Source: Pollutimonas sp035515055 (GTDB lineage: Bacteria > Pseudomonadota > Gammaproteobacteria > Burkholderiales > Burkholderiaceae_B). From it: a DNA stretch of 28,223 bases. The stretch lies in contig DATJBV010000019.1 of NCBI GenBank assembly GCA_035515055.1, positions 1 through 28,223 of the forward strand, given 5' to 3'. This document shows positions 1-8,090 of the stretch, in pieces. Within the stretch, counting starts at the first letter, position 1, and each line of letters starts with the position of its first letter. A model generated the notes under the pieces. That model was not told where the DNA came from. It saw only the letters and a list, made by a program, of their open reading frames with translations, and made no database searches. The position numbers were made by a program, and so were the translations under genes.

Positions 1-1
1 G

Positions 2-391
2 ATCCCCACCAAAACCGGTGCGGCATCGGCGGTAGGCCTGGTATTGCCGGAACTCAACGGCAAGCTCGACGGCTACGCCATACGCGTCCCGACCATCAAT
101 GTCTCGCTGGTCGACCTGTCGTTCGTCGCCGCGCGCGAAACATCGGTCGAGGAAGTCAACGGCATCCTGAAGGCCGCCGCTGAACAGGGACCGCTCAAAG
201 GCATCCTGGAATACAGCGACGAACCCCTGGTGTCGGTCGACTACAACCACAACCCGGCGTCAAGCACGGTCGACGCGGGCCTGACCAAGGTTTCGGGTTC
301 GCTCGTCAAGGTAACGTCGTGGTACGACAACGAATGGGGTTTCTCCAATCGCATGCTCGACACCACGGTTGCCCTGATGTCGGCCAAATAA
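2..391 (+). CDS. gap: Glyceraldehyde-3-phosphate dehydrogenase, C-terminal part (cut by window edge)
   Basis: This is the last ~129 codons of a type I GAPDH, which oxidises glyceraldehyde-3-phosphate to 1,3-bisphosphoglycerate with NAD(P) in cytosolic glycolysis/gluconeogenesis. The visible part opens with IPTKTGAASAVGLVLPEL, where the TGAA segment belongs to the phosphate-binding part of the catalytic domain. It then carries RVPTINVSLVDL, the YSDEPLVSVDY segment, and the hallmark SWYDNEWGFSNRM near the C-terminus that contacts the cofactor. The catalytic Cys and the NAD-binding domain lie before the window. The reading frame is open from base 2 to the TAA at 389-391. pgk, which uses its product, begins 21 bases downstream on the same strand, so the two are probably cotranscribed. 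The identification is essentially certain. Confidence 0.97.
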   Translation: MPTKTGAASAVGLVLPELNGKLDGYAIRVPTINVSLVDLSFVAARETSVEEVNGILKAAAEQGPLKGILEYSDEPLVSVDYNHNPASSTVDAGLTKVSGSLVKVTSWYDNEWGFSNRMLDTTVALMSAK

Positions 392-412
392 AGGCTGCGA
401 GACCTGTCCACC

Positions 413-1606
413 ATGTCCACCATCAAAACGCTTTCTTCCCTGGCAAAAACGGACGCGCTCGTCGGCAAGCGGGTTTTTATCCGCTCCGACCTGAATGTGC
501 CGCTCAAGGACGGGAAAATCACCGAAGACACCCGCATTCGTGCCTCGGTCCCGGCCATACGCATGGCGCTCGACGGCGGCGCCGCCGTCATGGTTACGTC
601 CCACCTGGGGCGTCCCACGGAAGGCACGGTAACGCCGGCCGACTCGCTCGCGCCTGTGGCCGCGCGCTTGTCCGAGCTGCTGGGCCAGCCGGTCACGCTG
701 CTGACCGACTGGGTAGATGGCGTCCGGGTGGACGCGGGGCAAGTCGTGATGCTCGAAAACTGCCGATGCAATGTAGGCGAGAAAAAAGACGATCCGGAAC
801 TCGCCCGCAAGATGGGCGCGCTGTGCGACGTGTATGTCAACGATGCTTTTGGCACTGCGCATCGCGCAGAGGCCACGACGCACGGCATTGCGGTCTACGC
901 GCCGGTTGCCTGTGCCGGCCCTCTTCTGGAAGCCGAGCTAGTGGCATTGGGCCGCGCCCTGCAAGATCCCAAGCGCCCGCTTGTCGCCATCGTGGGCGGC
1001 TCCAAGGTGTCGACCAAGCTCTCCATTCTGCGGGCACTGGCCGACAAGGTCGACCAACTGGTCGTCGGTGGCGGAATTGCCAATACCTTCATGCTGGCGG
1101 CAGGCTTGTCCATAGGGAAGTCATTGGCTGAACCCGACCAGATCGACCAGGCACGCGCCGTGATCGACATCATGAAGCAGCGCGGCGCCGCCGTGCCTAT
1201 CCCGGTCGACGTCGTGTGCGCCAAAGAATTCAGCGCGACCGCCTCGGCAACCGTCAAGGCGGCCGACCAGGTGGCCGACGACGACCAAATCCTCGACATC
1301 GGCCCGCAAACCGCCGATCAGTTGGCGGCCATCCTGAAGCAAGCCGGCACTATTGTCTGGAATGGCCCTGTCGGCGTATTCGAGTTCGACAACTTTGCCA
1401 ATGGCACGAAGGTCGTGTCCCAAGCGGTCGCCGACTCTGAAGGCTTTTCCATTGCCGGTGGCGGCGACACGTTGGCCGCTATCGCCAAGTACCGGATCGC
1501 GGACCAGATCGACTATATCTCAACCGGAGGCGGCGCTTTTCTGGAATTCCTGGAAGGCAGAACGCTGCCGGCTGTGGAAGTCCTTCAGCAGCGCGCGGGA
1601 AACTAA
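413..1606 (+). CDS. pgk: Phosphoglycerate kinase
   Basis: This cytosolic glycolytic enzyme transfers phosphate from 1,3-bisphosphoglycerate to ADP. The protein is 397 residues, normal for bacterial PGK. The N-terminal substrate domain shows RSDLNVPL (about 24-31), SHLGRP (about 63-68) and VNDAFGTAHR (about 143-152). The C-terminal nucleotide domain has VGGSKVSTK, GGGIANTF, WNGPVGVFE and the GGGDT loop. The ATG at 413 gives the expected N-terminus and lies 21 bases after the gap stop. mogA starts 6 bases after the pgk stop, so gap, pgk and mogA look like one transcript. No oddities are visible, and the identification is essentially certain. Confidence 0.98.
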   Translation: MSTIKTLSSLAKTDALVGKRVFIRSDLNVPLKDGKITEDTRIRASVPAIRMALDGGAAVMVTSHLGRPTEGTVTPADSLAPVAARLSELLGQPVTLLTDWVDGVRVDAGQVVMLENCRCNVGEKKDDPELARKMGALCDVYVNDAFGTAHRAEATTHGIAVYAPVACAGPLLEAELVALGRALQDPKRPLVAIVGGSKVSTKLSILRALADKVDQLVVGGGIANTFMLAAGLSIGKSLAEPDQIDQARAVIDIMKQRGAAVPIPVDVVCAKEFSATASATVKAADQVADDDQILDIGPQTADQLAAILKQAGTIVWNGPVGVFEFDNFANGTKVVSQAVADSEGFSIAGGGDTLAAIAKYRIADQIDYISTGGGAFLEFLEGRTLPAVEVLQQRAGN

Positions 1607-1612
1607 GTCACC

Positions 1613-2236
1613 ATGTCGGCCAATTTGCGGCTTGTCCGTCGCCATCCCGACGATTTGCTGGTCGGACTCGTTTCCATTTCCGACCGCGCATCGGGCGGCG
1701 TCTATGCCGATGCGGGCGTCCCGGCATTGCAAGACTGGCTCGCATCGGCGGTGGTGCGGCCTCCGCAAGTGGTCAGCCGCCTGATCCCGGATCAGGCCGA
1801 CATCATTTCGGCCACATTGATTGAATTGGTCGATGCGCTGGGATGCGACCTGGTATTGACCACGGGCGGCACGGGTCCTTCCCGTCGCGATGTAACGCCC
1901 GAGGCAACATTGGCGGTGGCCACCCGCGAAATGCCGGGATTCGGCGAACAGATGCGCCAGATCAGCCTTAAGTTTGTCCCTACCGCCATCTTGTCGCGGC
2001 AGGTGGCGGTCATCCGCGAGATCGCCGATCACGCCGCGCTCATCATCAACCTGCCCGGCCAGCCCAAGGCCATCAAGGAAACGCTGGAAGGCCTGAAAGA
2101 TGCCCAGGGCGCCGCCCTGGTGCCGGGGATCTTTTCCGCCGTACCGTATTGCCTGGACTTGATCGGCGGACCCTATATCCAGACGCATCCCGCCGTCGTC
2201 ACCGCCTTCCGGCCTAAGTCCGCAATACGGGGCTGA
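1613..2236 (+). CDS. mogA: Molybdopterin adenylyltransferase (MogA/MoaB family)
   Basis: This 207-residue protein belongs to the MogA/MoaB family, which adenylylates molybdopterin with ATP before molybdate insertion during Mo-cofactor synthesis. SISDRASGGVYADAG (about 21-35) is the N-terminal family signature. TTGGTGPSRRDVTPEAT (about 83-99) is the molybdopterin/ATP loop with its conserved GGTG and the Asp of RDVTPE. NLPGQPKAIKETL lies in the C-terminal third. The ATG at 1613 lies 6 bases after the pgk stop. The placement is unexpected, because many bacteria carry pyruvate kinase or another glycolytic gene after pgk and no other Mo-cofactor gene is visible here. The family is certain. The choice of MogA over MoaB is likely from the ~200-residue length but not proven. 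Confidence 0.92.
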   Translation: MSANLRLVRRHPDDLLVGLVSISDRASGGVYADAGVPALQDWLASAVVRPPQVVSRLIPDQADIISATLIELVDALGCDLVLTTGGTGPSRRDVTPEATLAVATREMPGFGEQMRQISLKFVPTAILSRQVAVIREIADHAALIINLPGQPKAIKETLEGLKDAQGAALVPGIFSAVPYCLDLIGGPYIQTHPAVVTAFRPKSAIRG

Positions 2237-2260
2237 CGGCCAGCAATTTATCTCATTCCC

Positions 2261-2282
2261 CCGTAAAATCGTTACTTTACGG
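2261..2282 (+). promoter_or_regulatory. Perfect inverted repeat containing a TAAAAT -10-like box upstream of fba
   Basis: The 81-base gap between mogA and fba holds CCGTAAA (2261-2267) and its exact complement TTTACGG (2276-2282), separated by 8 bases. The left arm runs into TAAAAT (2264-2269), a -10-like hexamer. No convincing -35 element lies 16-18 bases upstream. No T-run follows, so it does not look like an intrinsic terminator. It may be an fba promoter with an overlapping operator. The repeat is seen directly; its function is inferred. Confidence 0.45.
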
Positions 2283-2317
2283 AATTCAAATCATTTTCGC
2301 CTTCAGGAGGTCTTGTC

Positions 2318-3382
2318 ATGGCCCTAGTCTCCATGCGTCAGTTGCTGGATCACGCCGCCGAAAACGGCTACGGCATCCCCGCTTTCAACGTCAACAACCT
2401 GGAACAGGTCCAGGCCATCATGGAAGCGGCGTCCGAAACCGATAGCCCGGTCATCATGCAGGCCTCGGCCGGTGCGCGCAAGTATGCGGGCGAAGGCTTC
2501 CTGAAGTATCTTATCCAGGCCGCCGTCGAGTCCTATCCCAACATTCCTGTCGTCATGCACCAAGACCACGGCCAGTCCCCGGCCATCTGCCAGGGCGCCA
2601 TCGATCTCGGCTTCTCCAGCGTCATGATGGACGGCTCGCTTAAGGAAGACGGCAAGTCCATCGCCGACTATGAATATAATCGCGACGTCACGCGGCGTGT
2701 CGTTGAAATGGCGCACAAGCTCGGCGTTACCGTCGAGGGCGAACTCGGCTGCCTCGGCTCGCTGGAAACCATGCAGGGCGACAAGGAAGACGGCCATGGC
2801 GCCGACGGCAAGATGACGATGGAACAGCTGCTGACCGATCCCGAGCAGGCAGCGGACTTCGTGCGTCACACGCAGCTCGACGCGCTGGCCATTGCCATCG
2901 GCACCAGCCATGGCGCCTACAAGTTCACGCGCAAGCCCACGGGCGACATCCTGTCCATTTCCCGCATCAAGGAAATCCACCACCGCTTGCCGAACACCCA
3001 CTTGGTCATGCACGGAAGTTCCAGCGTTCCGCAGGATTTGCTGGCCGAGATCCGCGAATTCGGCGGCGACATGAAGGAAACGTATGGCGTGCCGGTCGAA
3101 GAGATCCAGGAAGCCATCAAGTTCGGCGTTCGCAAAATCAACATCGATACCGATATCCGCTTGGCCATGACGGGCGCCATCCGCCGCTTCTTCGCCGAGA
3201 ACCCCGGCAAGTTCGACCCTCGCGAATATTTGAAGCCGGCGCGTCAAGCGGCAAGCAATATCTGCAAGCAGCGCTACGAGCAGTTCGGCACGGCGGGCAA
3301 TGCCAGCAAGATCAAGCCGGTTGCCTTGACCGAAATGGCCCGGCGCTACTCGGCCGGCGAGCTGGCACAAGTGGTTCAGTAA
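2318..3382 (+). CDS. fba: Class II fructose-1,6-bisphosphate aldolase (Calvin/CbbA subtype)
   Basis: This zinc-dependent aldolase reversibly splits fructose-1,6-bisphosphate into dihydroxyacetone phosphate and glyceraldehyde-3-phosphate. At 354 residues it fits the subtype typed as CbbA in betaproteobacteria. The substrate loop PAFNVNNLEQ lies at about 21-30. HQDHG (81-85) holds the catalytic Asp83 and zinc ligand His84. GELGCLGSLE follows at about 141-150. GTSHGAYK supplies zinc ligand His198, and MHGSSSVPQ supplies His232. A strong Shine-Dalgarno AGGAGG sits about 7 bases before the ATG, and an inverted repeat with a -10-like box lies upstream, so fba probably has its own promoter. purC follows after 21 bases. 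The identification is essentially certain. Confidence 0.98.
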   Translation: MALVSMRQLLDHAAENGYGIPAFNVNNLEQVQAIMEAASETDSPVIMQASAGARKYAGEGFLKYLIQAAVESYPNIPVVMHQDHGQSPAICQGAIDLGFSSVMMDGSLKEDGKSIADYEYNRDVTRRVVEMAHKLGVTVEGELGCLGSLETMQGDKEDGHGADGKMTMEQLLTDPEQAADFVRHTQLDALAIAIGTSHGAYKFTRKPTGDILSISRIKEIHHRLPNTHLVMHGSSSVPQDLLAEIREFGGDMKETYGVPVEEIQEAIKFGVRKINIDTDIRLAMTGAIRRFFAENPGKFDPREYLKPARQAASNICKQRYEQFGTAGNASKIKPVALTEMARRYSAGELAQVVQ

Positions 3383-3403
3383 TTGGCGTTATAAGGATAC
3401 ATC

Positions 3404-4285
3404 GTGGTTCAGGCTTTGCATCAATCCACCATCACGTCGTTGCCTCTCCTGGGTCGCGGCAAAGTCCGCGACATGTATGCCGTAGGAGACGACAAGCTGC
3501 TCATCGTTGCAACCGATCGCATCTCGGCATTCGACGTCATTCTTGACGACCCGGTGCCCGGCAAGGGGCAGGTTCTTACCGAACTGACGGAATTCTGGCT
3601 GCGGAAGCTTGCCCACGTGCTGCCCAATCATTCCACGGGCATCGATCCGCAAGACGTGGTGGCGCCCGGCGAGCGCGATCAGGTCATCGGCCGCGCCGTT
3701 GTCGTCAAGCGGCTCAAGCCCATCATGGTCGAGGCCGTGGCGCGGGGCTATCTCATCGGCTCAGGCTGGAACGATTACCGTGCCAGCGGCAAGGTTTGCG
3801 GTATATCCTTGCCAGCGGGAATGAAGCAGGCTGGCCGTTTGCCTGAACCCATCTTTACCCCCGCTGCCAAGGCGGAGCTCGGGTCACATGACGAAAACGT
3901 GGACTTTGCGTACGTCGTGTCCCAGGTCGGGCAGGAATTGGCGGAAAAAATCCGTACGGTGACATTGCAGCTTTATACCGAGGCAGCCGCATTCGCGGCG
4001 ACGAAGGGCATCATCATTGCCGACACAAAGTTTGAATTTGGCCTGGACGATGCCGGGCAATTGCACCTGATGGACGAGGTCCTTACGCCGGATTCATCCC
4101 GTTTCTGGCCCGCTTCCGGCTACGCCGAAGGCATCAGTCCGCCATCGTTCGACAAGCAATTCGTGCGCGACTGGCTTGAAACCCAGGACTGGGACAAGAC
4201 GCCGCCCGCGCCGCGCCTGCCGGCCGATGTGCTGGAAAAAACGGCCGCCAAATACCGCGAAGCGGTTACGCGCCTGACGGCCTGA
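3404..4285 (+). CDS. purC: SAICAR synthase (phosphoribosylaminoimidazole-succinocarboxamide synthase)
   Basis: PurC joins CAIR with aspartate using ATP in de novo purine synthesis. The 293-residue protein begins with the nucleotide-binding strand LLGRGKVRDMY (about 15-25), followed by VATDRISAFDVIL, VVKRLKPIMVEAVARGYL, GSGWNDY and KFEFGLDD. It ends with LMDEVLTPDSSRFWP. It is longer than the ~237-residue enterobacterial form and matches the longer type found in betaproteobacteria and yeast. The start is GTG at 3404, chosen because AAGGA (3393-3397) lies 6 bases upstream and no better ATG precedes the conserved N-terminus. It lies 21 bases downstream of fba and 67 bases upstream of purE. The identification is certain. 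Confidence 0.97.
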   Translation: MVQALHQSTITSLPLLGRGKVRDMYAVGDDKLLIVATDRISAFDVILDDPVPGKGQVLTELTEFWLRKLAHVLPNHSTGIDPQDVVAPGERDQVIGRAVVVKRLKPIMVEAVARGYLIGSGWNDYRASGKVCGISLPAGMKQAGRLPEPIFTPAAKAELGSHDENVDFAYVVSQVGQELAEKIRTVTLQLYTEAAAFAATKGIIIADTKFEFGLDDAGQLHLMDEVLTPDSSRFWPASGYAEGISPPSFDKQFVRDWLETQDWDKTPPAPRLPADVLEKTAAKYREAVTRLTA

Positions 4286-4311
4286 CAACAGGCGCCGTGT
4301 CGCGGCCACGT

Positions 4312-4317
4312 TAAAAT
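4312..4317 (+). promoter_or_regulatory. TAAAAT -10-like box upstream of purE
   Basis: TAAAAT lies 35 bases before the purE ATG, in the 67-base purC-purE gap. The same hexamer occurs before fba, before the LysR remnant and before chaC. No good -35 is present at 16-18 bases; a CTGACA upstream is too far away. This may be an internal promoter for purE-purK-tsaC. The evidence is suggestive only. Confidence 0.3.
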
Positions 4318-4352
4318 ACCCCATTCCATTGTGCGACCTTAAGGTGAGTCCT

Positions 4353-4880
4353 ATGAGTACAACCGCTCAATCCACTGATGCCGGCGCTCCGCTCGTTGGC
4401 ATAATCATGGGTTCGTCCAGTGACTGGGACATCATGAAGCACGCTGTCACCGTCCTGGAAGAGTTCGGCATACCTTGCGAGTTGAAAGTCGTTTCGGCCC
4501 ATCGCATGCCTCACGACATGGTCGACTACGGCGCACGGGCGGCCGAGCGCGGCCTGCGCGGAATTATCGCGGGCGCAGGCGGTGCGGCGCACTTGCCAGG
4601 CATGATGGCGGCCCTGACGCCGGTTCCTGTCTTTGGCGTGCCGGTGCCCTCCAAATACCTGCGGGGCGAAGACTCGTTGCTATCCATCGTGCAAATGCCC
4701 AGGGGCGTGCCGGTGGCCACCTTCGCCATCGGCGAGGCGGGTGCGGCCAACGCCGCGCTGCACCTTATTGCCTGCATGGCCACGACCGATGCATCGCTGC
4801 AGATCAAGCTTGTCGCTTTCCGCAATCGGCAAACCGAAGCGGCGCGCAACATGGCAGTGCCCCCGCACGTGGTGATGTAA
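4353..4880 (+). CDS. purE: N5-carboxyaminoimidazole ribonucleotide mutase
   Basis: Class I PurE moves the carboxyl group of N5-CAIR, the PurK product, to give CAIR, the PurC substrate. The 175-residue protein shows the family core: IIMGSSSDWDIM near residue 18, VVSAHRMPHDM with the conserved His, GAGGAAHLPGM, VPVFGVPVPS and the C-terminal IGEAGAANAAL. The ATG at 4353 is chosen over an upstream TTG because AAGGTGAG (4341-4348) precedes it at ideal spacing. The stop TAA shares one base with the purK ATG (TAATG), which implies translational coupling of the two partner enzymes. The identification is certain. Confidence 0.97.
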   Translation: MSTTAQSTDAGAPLVGIIMGSSSDWDIMKHAVTVLEEFGIPCELKVVSAHRMPHDMVDYGARAAERGLRGIIAGAGGAAHLPGMMAALTPVPVFGVPVPSKYLRGEDSLLSIVQMPRGVPVATFAIGEAGAANAALHLIACMATTDASLQIKLVAFRNRQTEAARNMAVPPHVVM

Positions 4881-6061
4881 TGAGCCAGATTTCCAACCCG
4901 ACGCCTGTCATGCCGGGCGATTGGCTAGGCATGCTTGGCGGCGGCCAATTAGGACGAATGTTTTGCCATGCGGCCCAAAGCCTGGGCTATAAAGTTGCCG
5001 TGCTGGATCCGGACACGCACAGCCCCGCGGGCGCCGTGGCCGATCTTCATATTCAGGCCGCTTACGATGATCCCTCGGGGCTCGCGCAGTTGTCTTCCTT
5101 GTGCAAGGCCATCACCACCGAATTCGAAAATGTGCCCGCGCGCAGCCTGGACGCCCTGGCTGTCCAGTCCATGGTCAGGCCGGCGGCACCCGCTGTCGCC
5201 ATAGCGCAAGACCGGATCAAGGAAAAGGCCTTCATCCAAGAGGCGGGAGTGCCAGTGGCTCCCTATGTTCCCGTCCACAGCGCCGCCGATATCGACACCG
5301 CTTCATCGGCGCTATTCCCGGGCGTCCTGAAGGTTGCGCGACTGGGCTACGACGGCAAGGGGCAGGCGCGGGTGGCGAGTCGCGAAGAGGCGGCGCTGGC
5401 GTTTGCCCAGTTCGGCAATACGCCGTGCGTGTTGGAAGCGCTGCTGCCGCTGGCCGGGGAGCTCTCTGTGGTGCTTGCCCGAGGCGCCGATGGCCGCACT
5501 GCTGTCTATCCAGCGGCCAGCAACGAGCATCGCGAGGGCATCCTGGCGGTGTCCGTGGCCGATACGGCTTCATCCGGACAGGGGCCCGCTCAGCAAGCGG
5601 CCAGCGCGGCATTAACGCTCGCCCACCGGCTGAACTATGTCGGCGTGCTGTGCGTGGAGTTTTTCGTGTTGCGCGATGGCGGACTTATCGTCAACGAAAT
5701 CGCGCCTCGCCCTCACAACAGCGGGCACTACACCATGAATGCCAGCGTGTGCAGTCAGTTCGAACAACAAGTGCGTGCAACGGCGGGGCTGCCGTTGGGT
5801 GATACCAGCAGCCTGTGCCCGTCCATCATGCTCAACATTCTGGGCGATATCTGGTTCGACTCGGCAACGGGCGCGCAACGCGAGCCGGATTGGGCTGGGC
5901 TGTTGGCCATTCCGGGCGCAAAACTGCATCTTTACGGCAAGGCCCAGGCCCGGCCCGGGCGCAAGATGGGCCATGTCAATGTCCTTGGGACAACGCTGGC
6001 CCAGGCGCAAACCGACGCCGCCGCGGCGGCGCTTATGCTGGGAATCGCTTACACGCCATGA
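4880..6061 (+). CDS. purK: N5-carboxyaminoimidazole ribonucleotide synthase
   Basis: PurK is an ATP-grasp enzyme that carboxylates AIR with bicarbonate and ATP to make N5-CAIR for PurE. The 393-residue chain begins with the Gly-rich LGMLGGGQLGRMF. It continues with TTEFENVPARSL, the ATP-grasp lysine segment KVARLGYDGKGQ, VCVLEALLPLAGELSVV-type strands, the metal-binding FFVLRDGGLIVNEIAPRPHN and NSGHYTMNAS. The start at 4880 overlaps the purE stop by one base. The last bases overlap the tsaC start as ATGA. The order purE-purK-tsaC therefore looks translationally coupled. Length and motifs are normal. Confidence 0.97.
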   Translation: MSQISNPTPVMPGDWLGMLGGGQLGRMFCHAAQSLGYKVAVLDPDTHSPAGAVADLHIQAAYDDPSGLAQLSSLCKAITTEFENVPARSLDALAVQSMVRPAAPAVAIAQDRIKEKAFIQEAGVPVAPYVPVHSAADIDTASSALFPGVLKVARLGYDGKGQARVASREEAALAFAQFGNTPCVLEALLPLAGELSVVLARGADGRTAVYPAASNEHREGILAVSVADTASSGQGPAQQAASAALTLAHRLNYVGVLCVEFFVLRDGGLIVNEIAPRPHNSGHYTMNASVCSQFEQQVRATAGLPLGDTSSLCPSIMLNILGDIWFDSATGAQREPDWAGLLAIPGAKLHLYGKAQARPGRKMGHVNVLGTTLAQAQTDAAAAALMLGIAYTP

Positions 6062-7089
6062 GCCTGCCTACGGCGTCATTCGATTCCGCCCTTGCGGTCG
6101 CCAATGCGGCCCAGCGCCTGGCGAAAGGAGGTCTCGTCGCCTTTCCCACCGAGACCGTCTATGGTTTGGGGGCCGACGCGGAGAACCCTGCCGCGATCGA
6201 ACGAATTTATGCGGCCAAGGGACGTCCGGCAAACCATCCAGTCATTGTTCATATTGCCCCCGGCGCCGACATCGGCTATTGGGCCGCGCATGTGCCGCCC
6301 GAGGCGAACGCATTGATAGAGGCATTCTGGCCTGGGCCGCTTACCCTTATTTTGCCGCGCGCCGCGCACATACCCGCCGCGGTCAGCGGTGGCCAGGACT
6401 CGATTGGCCTGCGCTGCCCCTCCCATCCCGTGGCGCAGGCCTTGTTGCGCGAGTTCGCAGGGCTCAAGCCGGGCGGGCAGGGCGGCGTCGCCGCGCCATC
6501 GGCCAACAAGTTCGGTCACGTATCGCCAACGCAGGCGGCGCATGTGCGCGCCGAGTTTCCCGAGCTATGCGATACCGGGATGCCTGTGCTGGAGGGCGGG
6601 CCGTCCCAGGTTGGCATTGAATCGACTATCCTGGATTTATCGCGGCTGGATCAAGGCCAACGGCCGGCGCTGCTGCGCCCGGGCCATGTAACAGCGGCTC
6701 AAATCGCCCATGTCCTGGGCGTGGAGCCCTCTCGCCCGGATGCTGCGGCGCCGCGGGTTTCGGGCTCCTTGAAGGCGCATTATGCGCCGCATACTCCTTT
6801 GTCGATTGCGGCCTTGCCGGATTTGCTGGCAGCGGTGGAGAAGTCCTCGGAACGATCCGAGCGCGTGGCCGCTGTCGTCTTCGACATGGTGCCGTCCGGC
6901 GCGCCGCCGGGCGTGGACTGGTCGGTGGTTGCCTCACAACCCGACGCTTATGCGCGCGGCCTGTATGCGCTGTTGCGACGCCTGGACAAGCAGGGTTATG
7001 CACGCATTTTCCTGCAGCAACCGCCCCCGACCGCGGATTGGCAGGCAGTGAACGACCGTATTGGCCGCGCCGCCGCCGCATTTCTGTAG
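6058..7089 (+). CDS. tsaC: L-threonylcarbamoyladenylate synthase, two-domain Sua5/YrdC type
   Basis: This enzyme makes threonylcarbamoyl-AMP from threonine, bicarbonate and ATP, the first step of t6A formation at A37 of ANN-decoding tRNAs. The N-terminal YrdC domain (about 1-210) carries FPTETVYGLGAD (29-40), KGRPANHP (54-61), FWPGPLTLIL, IGLRCPSHP and APSANKFGHVSPT. GSLKAHYAPHTP marks the linker leading to a C-terminal Sua5 domain. At 343 residues it is the long Sua5 form rather than the ~190-residue TsaC. The start at 6058 overlaps the purK stop (ATGA), and no other in-frame start fits the N-terminus. It ends 2 bases before the stop of the convergent hydrolase gene. Confidence 0.94.
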   Translation: MSLPTASFDSALAVANAAQRLAKGGLVAFPTETVYGLGADAENPAAIERIYAAKGRPANHPVIVHIAPGADIGYWAAHVPPEANALIEAFWPGPLTLILPRAAHIPAAVSGGQDSIGLRCPSHPVAQALLREFAGLKPGGQGGVAAPSANKFGHVSPTQAAHVRAEFPELCDTGMPVLEGGPSQVGIESTILDLSRLDQGQRPALLRPGHVTAAQIAHVLGVEPSRPDAAAPRVSGSLKAHYAPHTPLSIAALPDLLAAVEKSSERSERVAAVVFDMVPSGAPPGVDWSVVASQPDAYARGLYALLRRLDKQGYARIFLQQPPPTADWQAVNDRIGRAAAAFL

Positions 7090-7091
7090 GC

Positions 7092-7931
7092 TTACGCTCC
7101 CGCTTTTATCGCTTTTATGTCGTCAGTGTCCTTCAAGAACGATGCGAGCGCCGAGATCACGACTTGCGGCTGATCGCGATGCGGCGAATGGCCACAGTCC
7201 GGGATGATGCAAAGTCGAGTTTGAGGCGCCAGCCGCTTGATGCCACGGATTTGCTCCAGGCTGCCGTACTCGTCGCCTTCCCCCTGAATAGCCAGCAGCG
7301 GGCACGTGATTTGACCGAGTACGCTTTCGATATTCCAGGCGCGGAATTCCGGCTGCAGCCAGACATCGTTCCAGCTCCAGAAAACCGAATCCACGTCTTT
7401 GTGATGGCGTCCCAACTTGCTGGCCAAGTCTGTTGTCAGGTAGACTTCGCGCGCCTGGCGTATCCCTTCGATCGTGACATCCTCGACAAAAATATGTGGG
7501 GCGGCGACAGCAATGGCCTTGACGCGATCGGGGTAGGTTGCCGCATACAGCAAGGCGATCGAACCGCCGTCGCTATGGCCGAACAAGACAGGGCGCTCGT
7601 GCGCAATGCCCAAGGCCTCGAAGAGCTTCGGCAGGGCGTCTTGTGCCTGGGTATGCAGATACGTGATCGGTCGCGTTTCGCTTGGGGGCCGAGGCGTGCT
7701 TTGCCCGTAGCCATAGCGCGAAAACACCAAGCCACGGCAATTGGCCGCGGCGCACACTTGCTGGGGCCAGTCCCTCCACATGCTAATGGACCCGAGTCCT
7801 TCATGAAGAAAGACGATCAGGTCACCGCCTGACTTTTCCGGCGCGATCCATAGGCATTCAATGTCGATCGGACGGCCCATGCTATGGATGGATACCAGAA
7901 ATGGCTGGTCGGATGGTTGGTGATGATTCAT
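7092..7931 (-). CDS. Alpha/beta hydrolase-fold protein
   Basis: This 279-residue cytosolic protein has a complete alpha/beta-hydrolase pattern. FLHEGLGSISMW is the HG-type oxyanion segment. LFGHSDGGSIALLYA is the nucleophile elbow, with Ser followed by Asp. LLAIQGEGDEYGS carries the probable acidic residue, and IPDCGHSPHRDQP carries the catalytic His. The GHSDGG elbow and HEGLG opening recall C-C bond hydrolases and pimeloyl-ester or lactone esterases, but the substrate cannot be read from sequence. No signal peptide is seen. The gene is transcribed toward tsaC with a 2-base gap and divergently from the MaoC-like gene. No clear ribosome binding site precedes the ATG, so the start is less certain than the family. 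Confidence 0.85.
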   Translation of the reverse strand: MNHHQPSDQPFLVSIHSMGRPIDIECLWIAPEKSGGDLIVFLHEGLGSISMWRDWPQQVCAAANCRGLVFSRYGYGQSTPRPPSETRPITYLHTQAQDALPKLFEALGIAHERPVLFGHSDGGSIALLYAATYPDRVKAIAVAAPHIFVEDVTIEGIRQAREVYLTTDLASKLGRHHKDVDSVFWSWNDVWLQPEFRAWNIESVLGQITCPLLAIQGEGDEYGSLEQIRGIKRLAPQTRLCIIPDCGHSPHRDQPQVVISALASFLKDTDDIKAIKAGA

Positions 7932-8090
7932 GGCGGGACGAAAAATAAAAAAGAAGAGGCATCAATGTGCCAGCCGGTAATCATATCAGGGGCTGGGGCA
8001 TGCCGGTGTGCGCCTGTTGCCTATCAAGCTATATCCTCGTAACCCGAGTAAACTGCCAGCCTTACGGTCTTTTGTGTATATAGGTCAGGT
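7932..8090. other. Divergent intergenic region between the hydrolase and MaoC-like genes
   Basis: These 159 bases separate two divergent starts and so must hold both promoters. An A-rich stretch lies next to the hydrolase start. TATATA (8077-8082) lies 8 bases before the MaoC-like ATG and has no -35 at a proper distance. TGCCAGCC occurs twice (7968-7975 and 8054-8061). No ORF or terminator is evident. Confidence 0.4.

Noticed and set aside
2324..3370. A 348-codon open frame antisense to fba
   Set aside because: It mirrors the codon bias of fba, resembles no family, and is fully covered by a certain gene. It is a GC-rich shadow frame.
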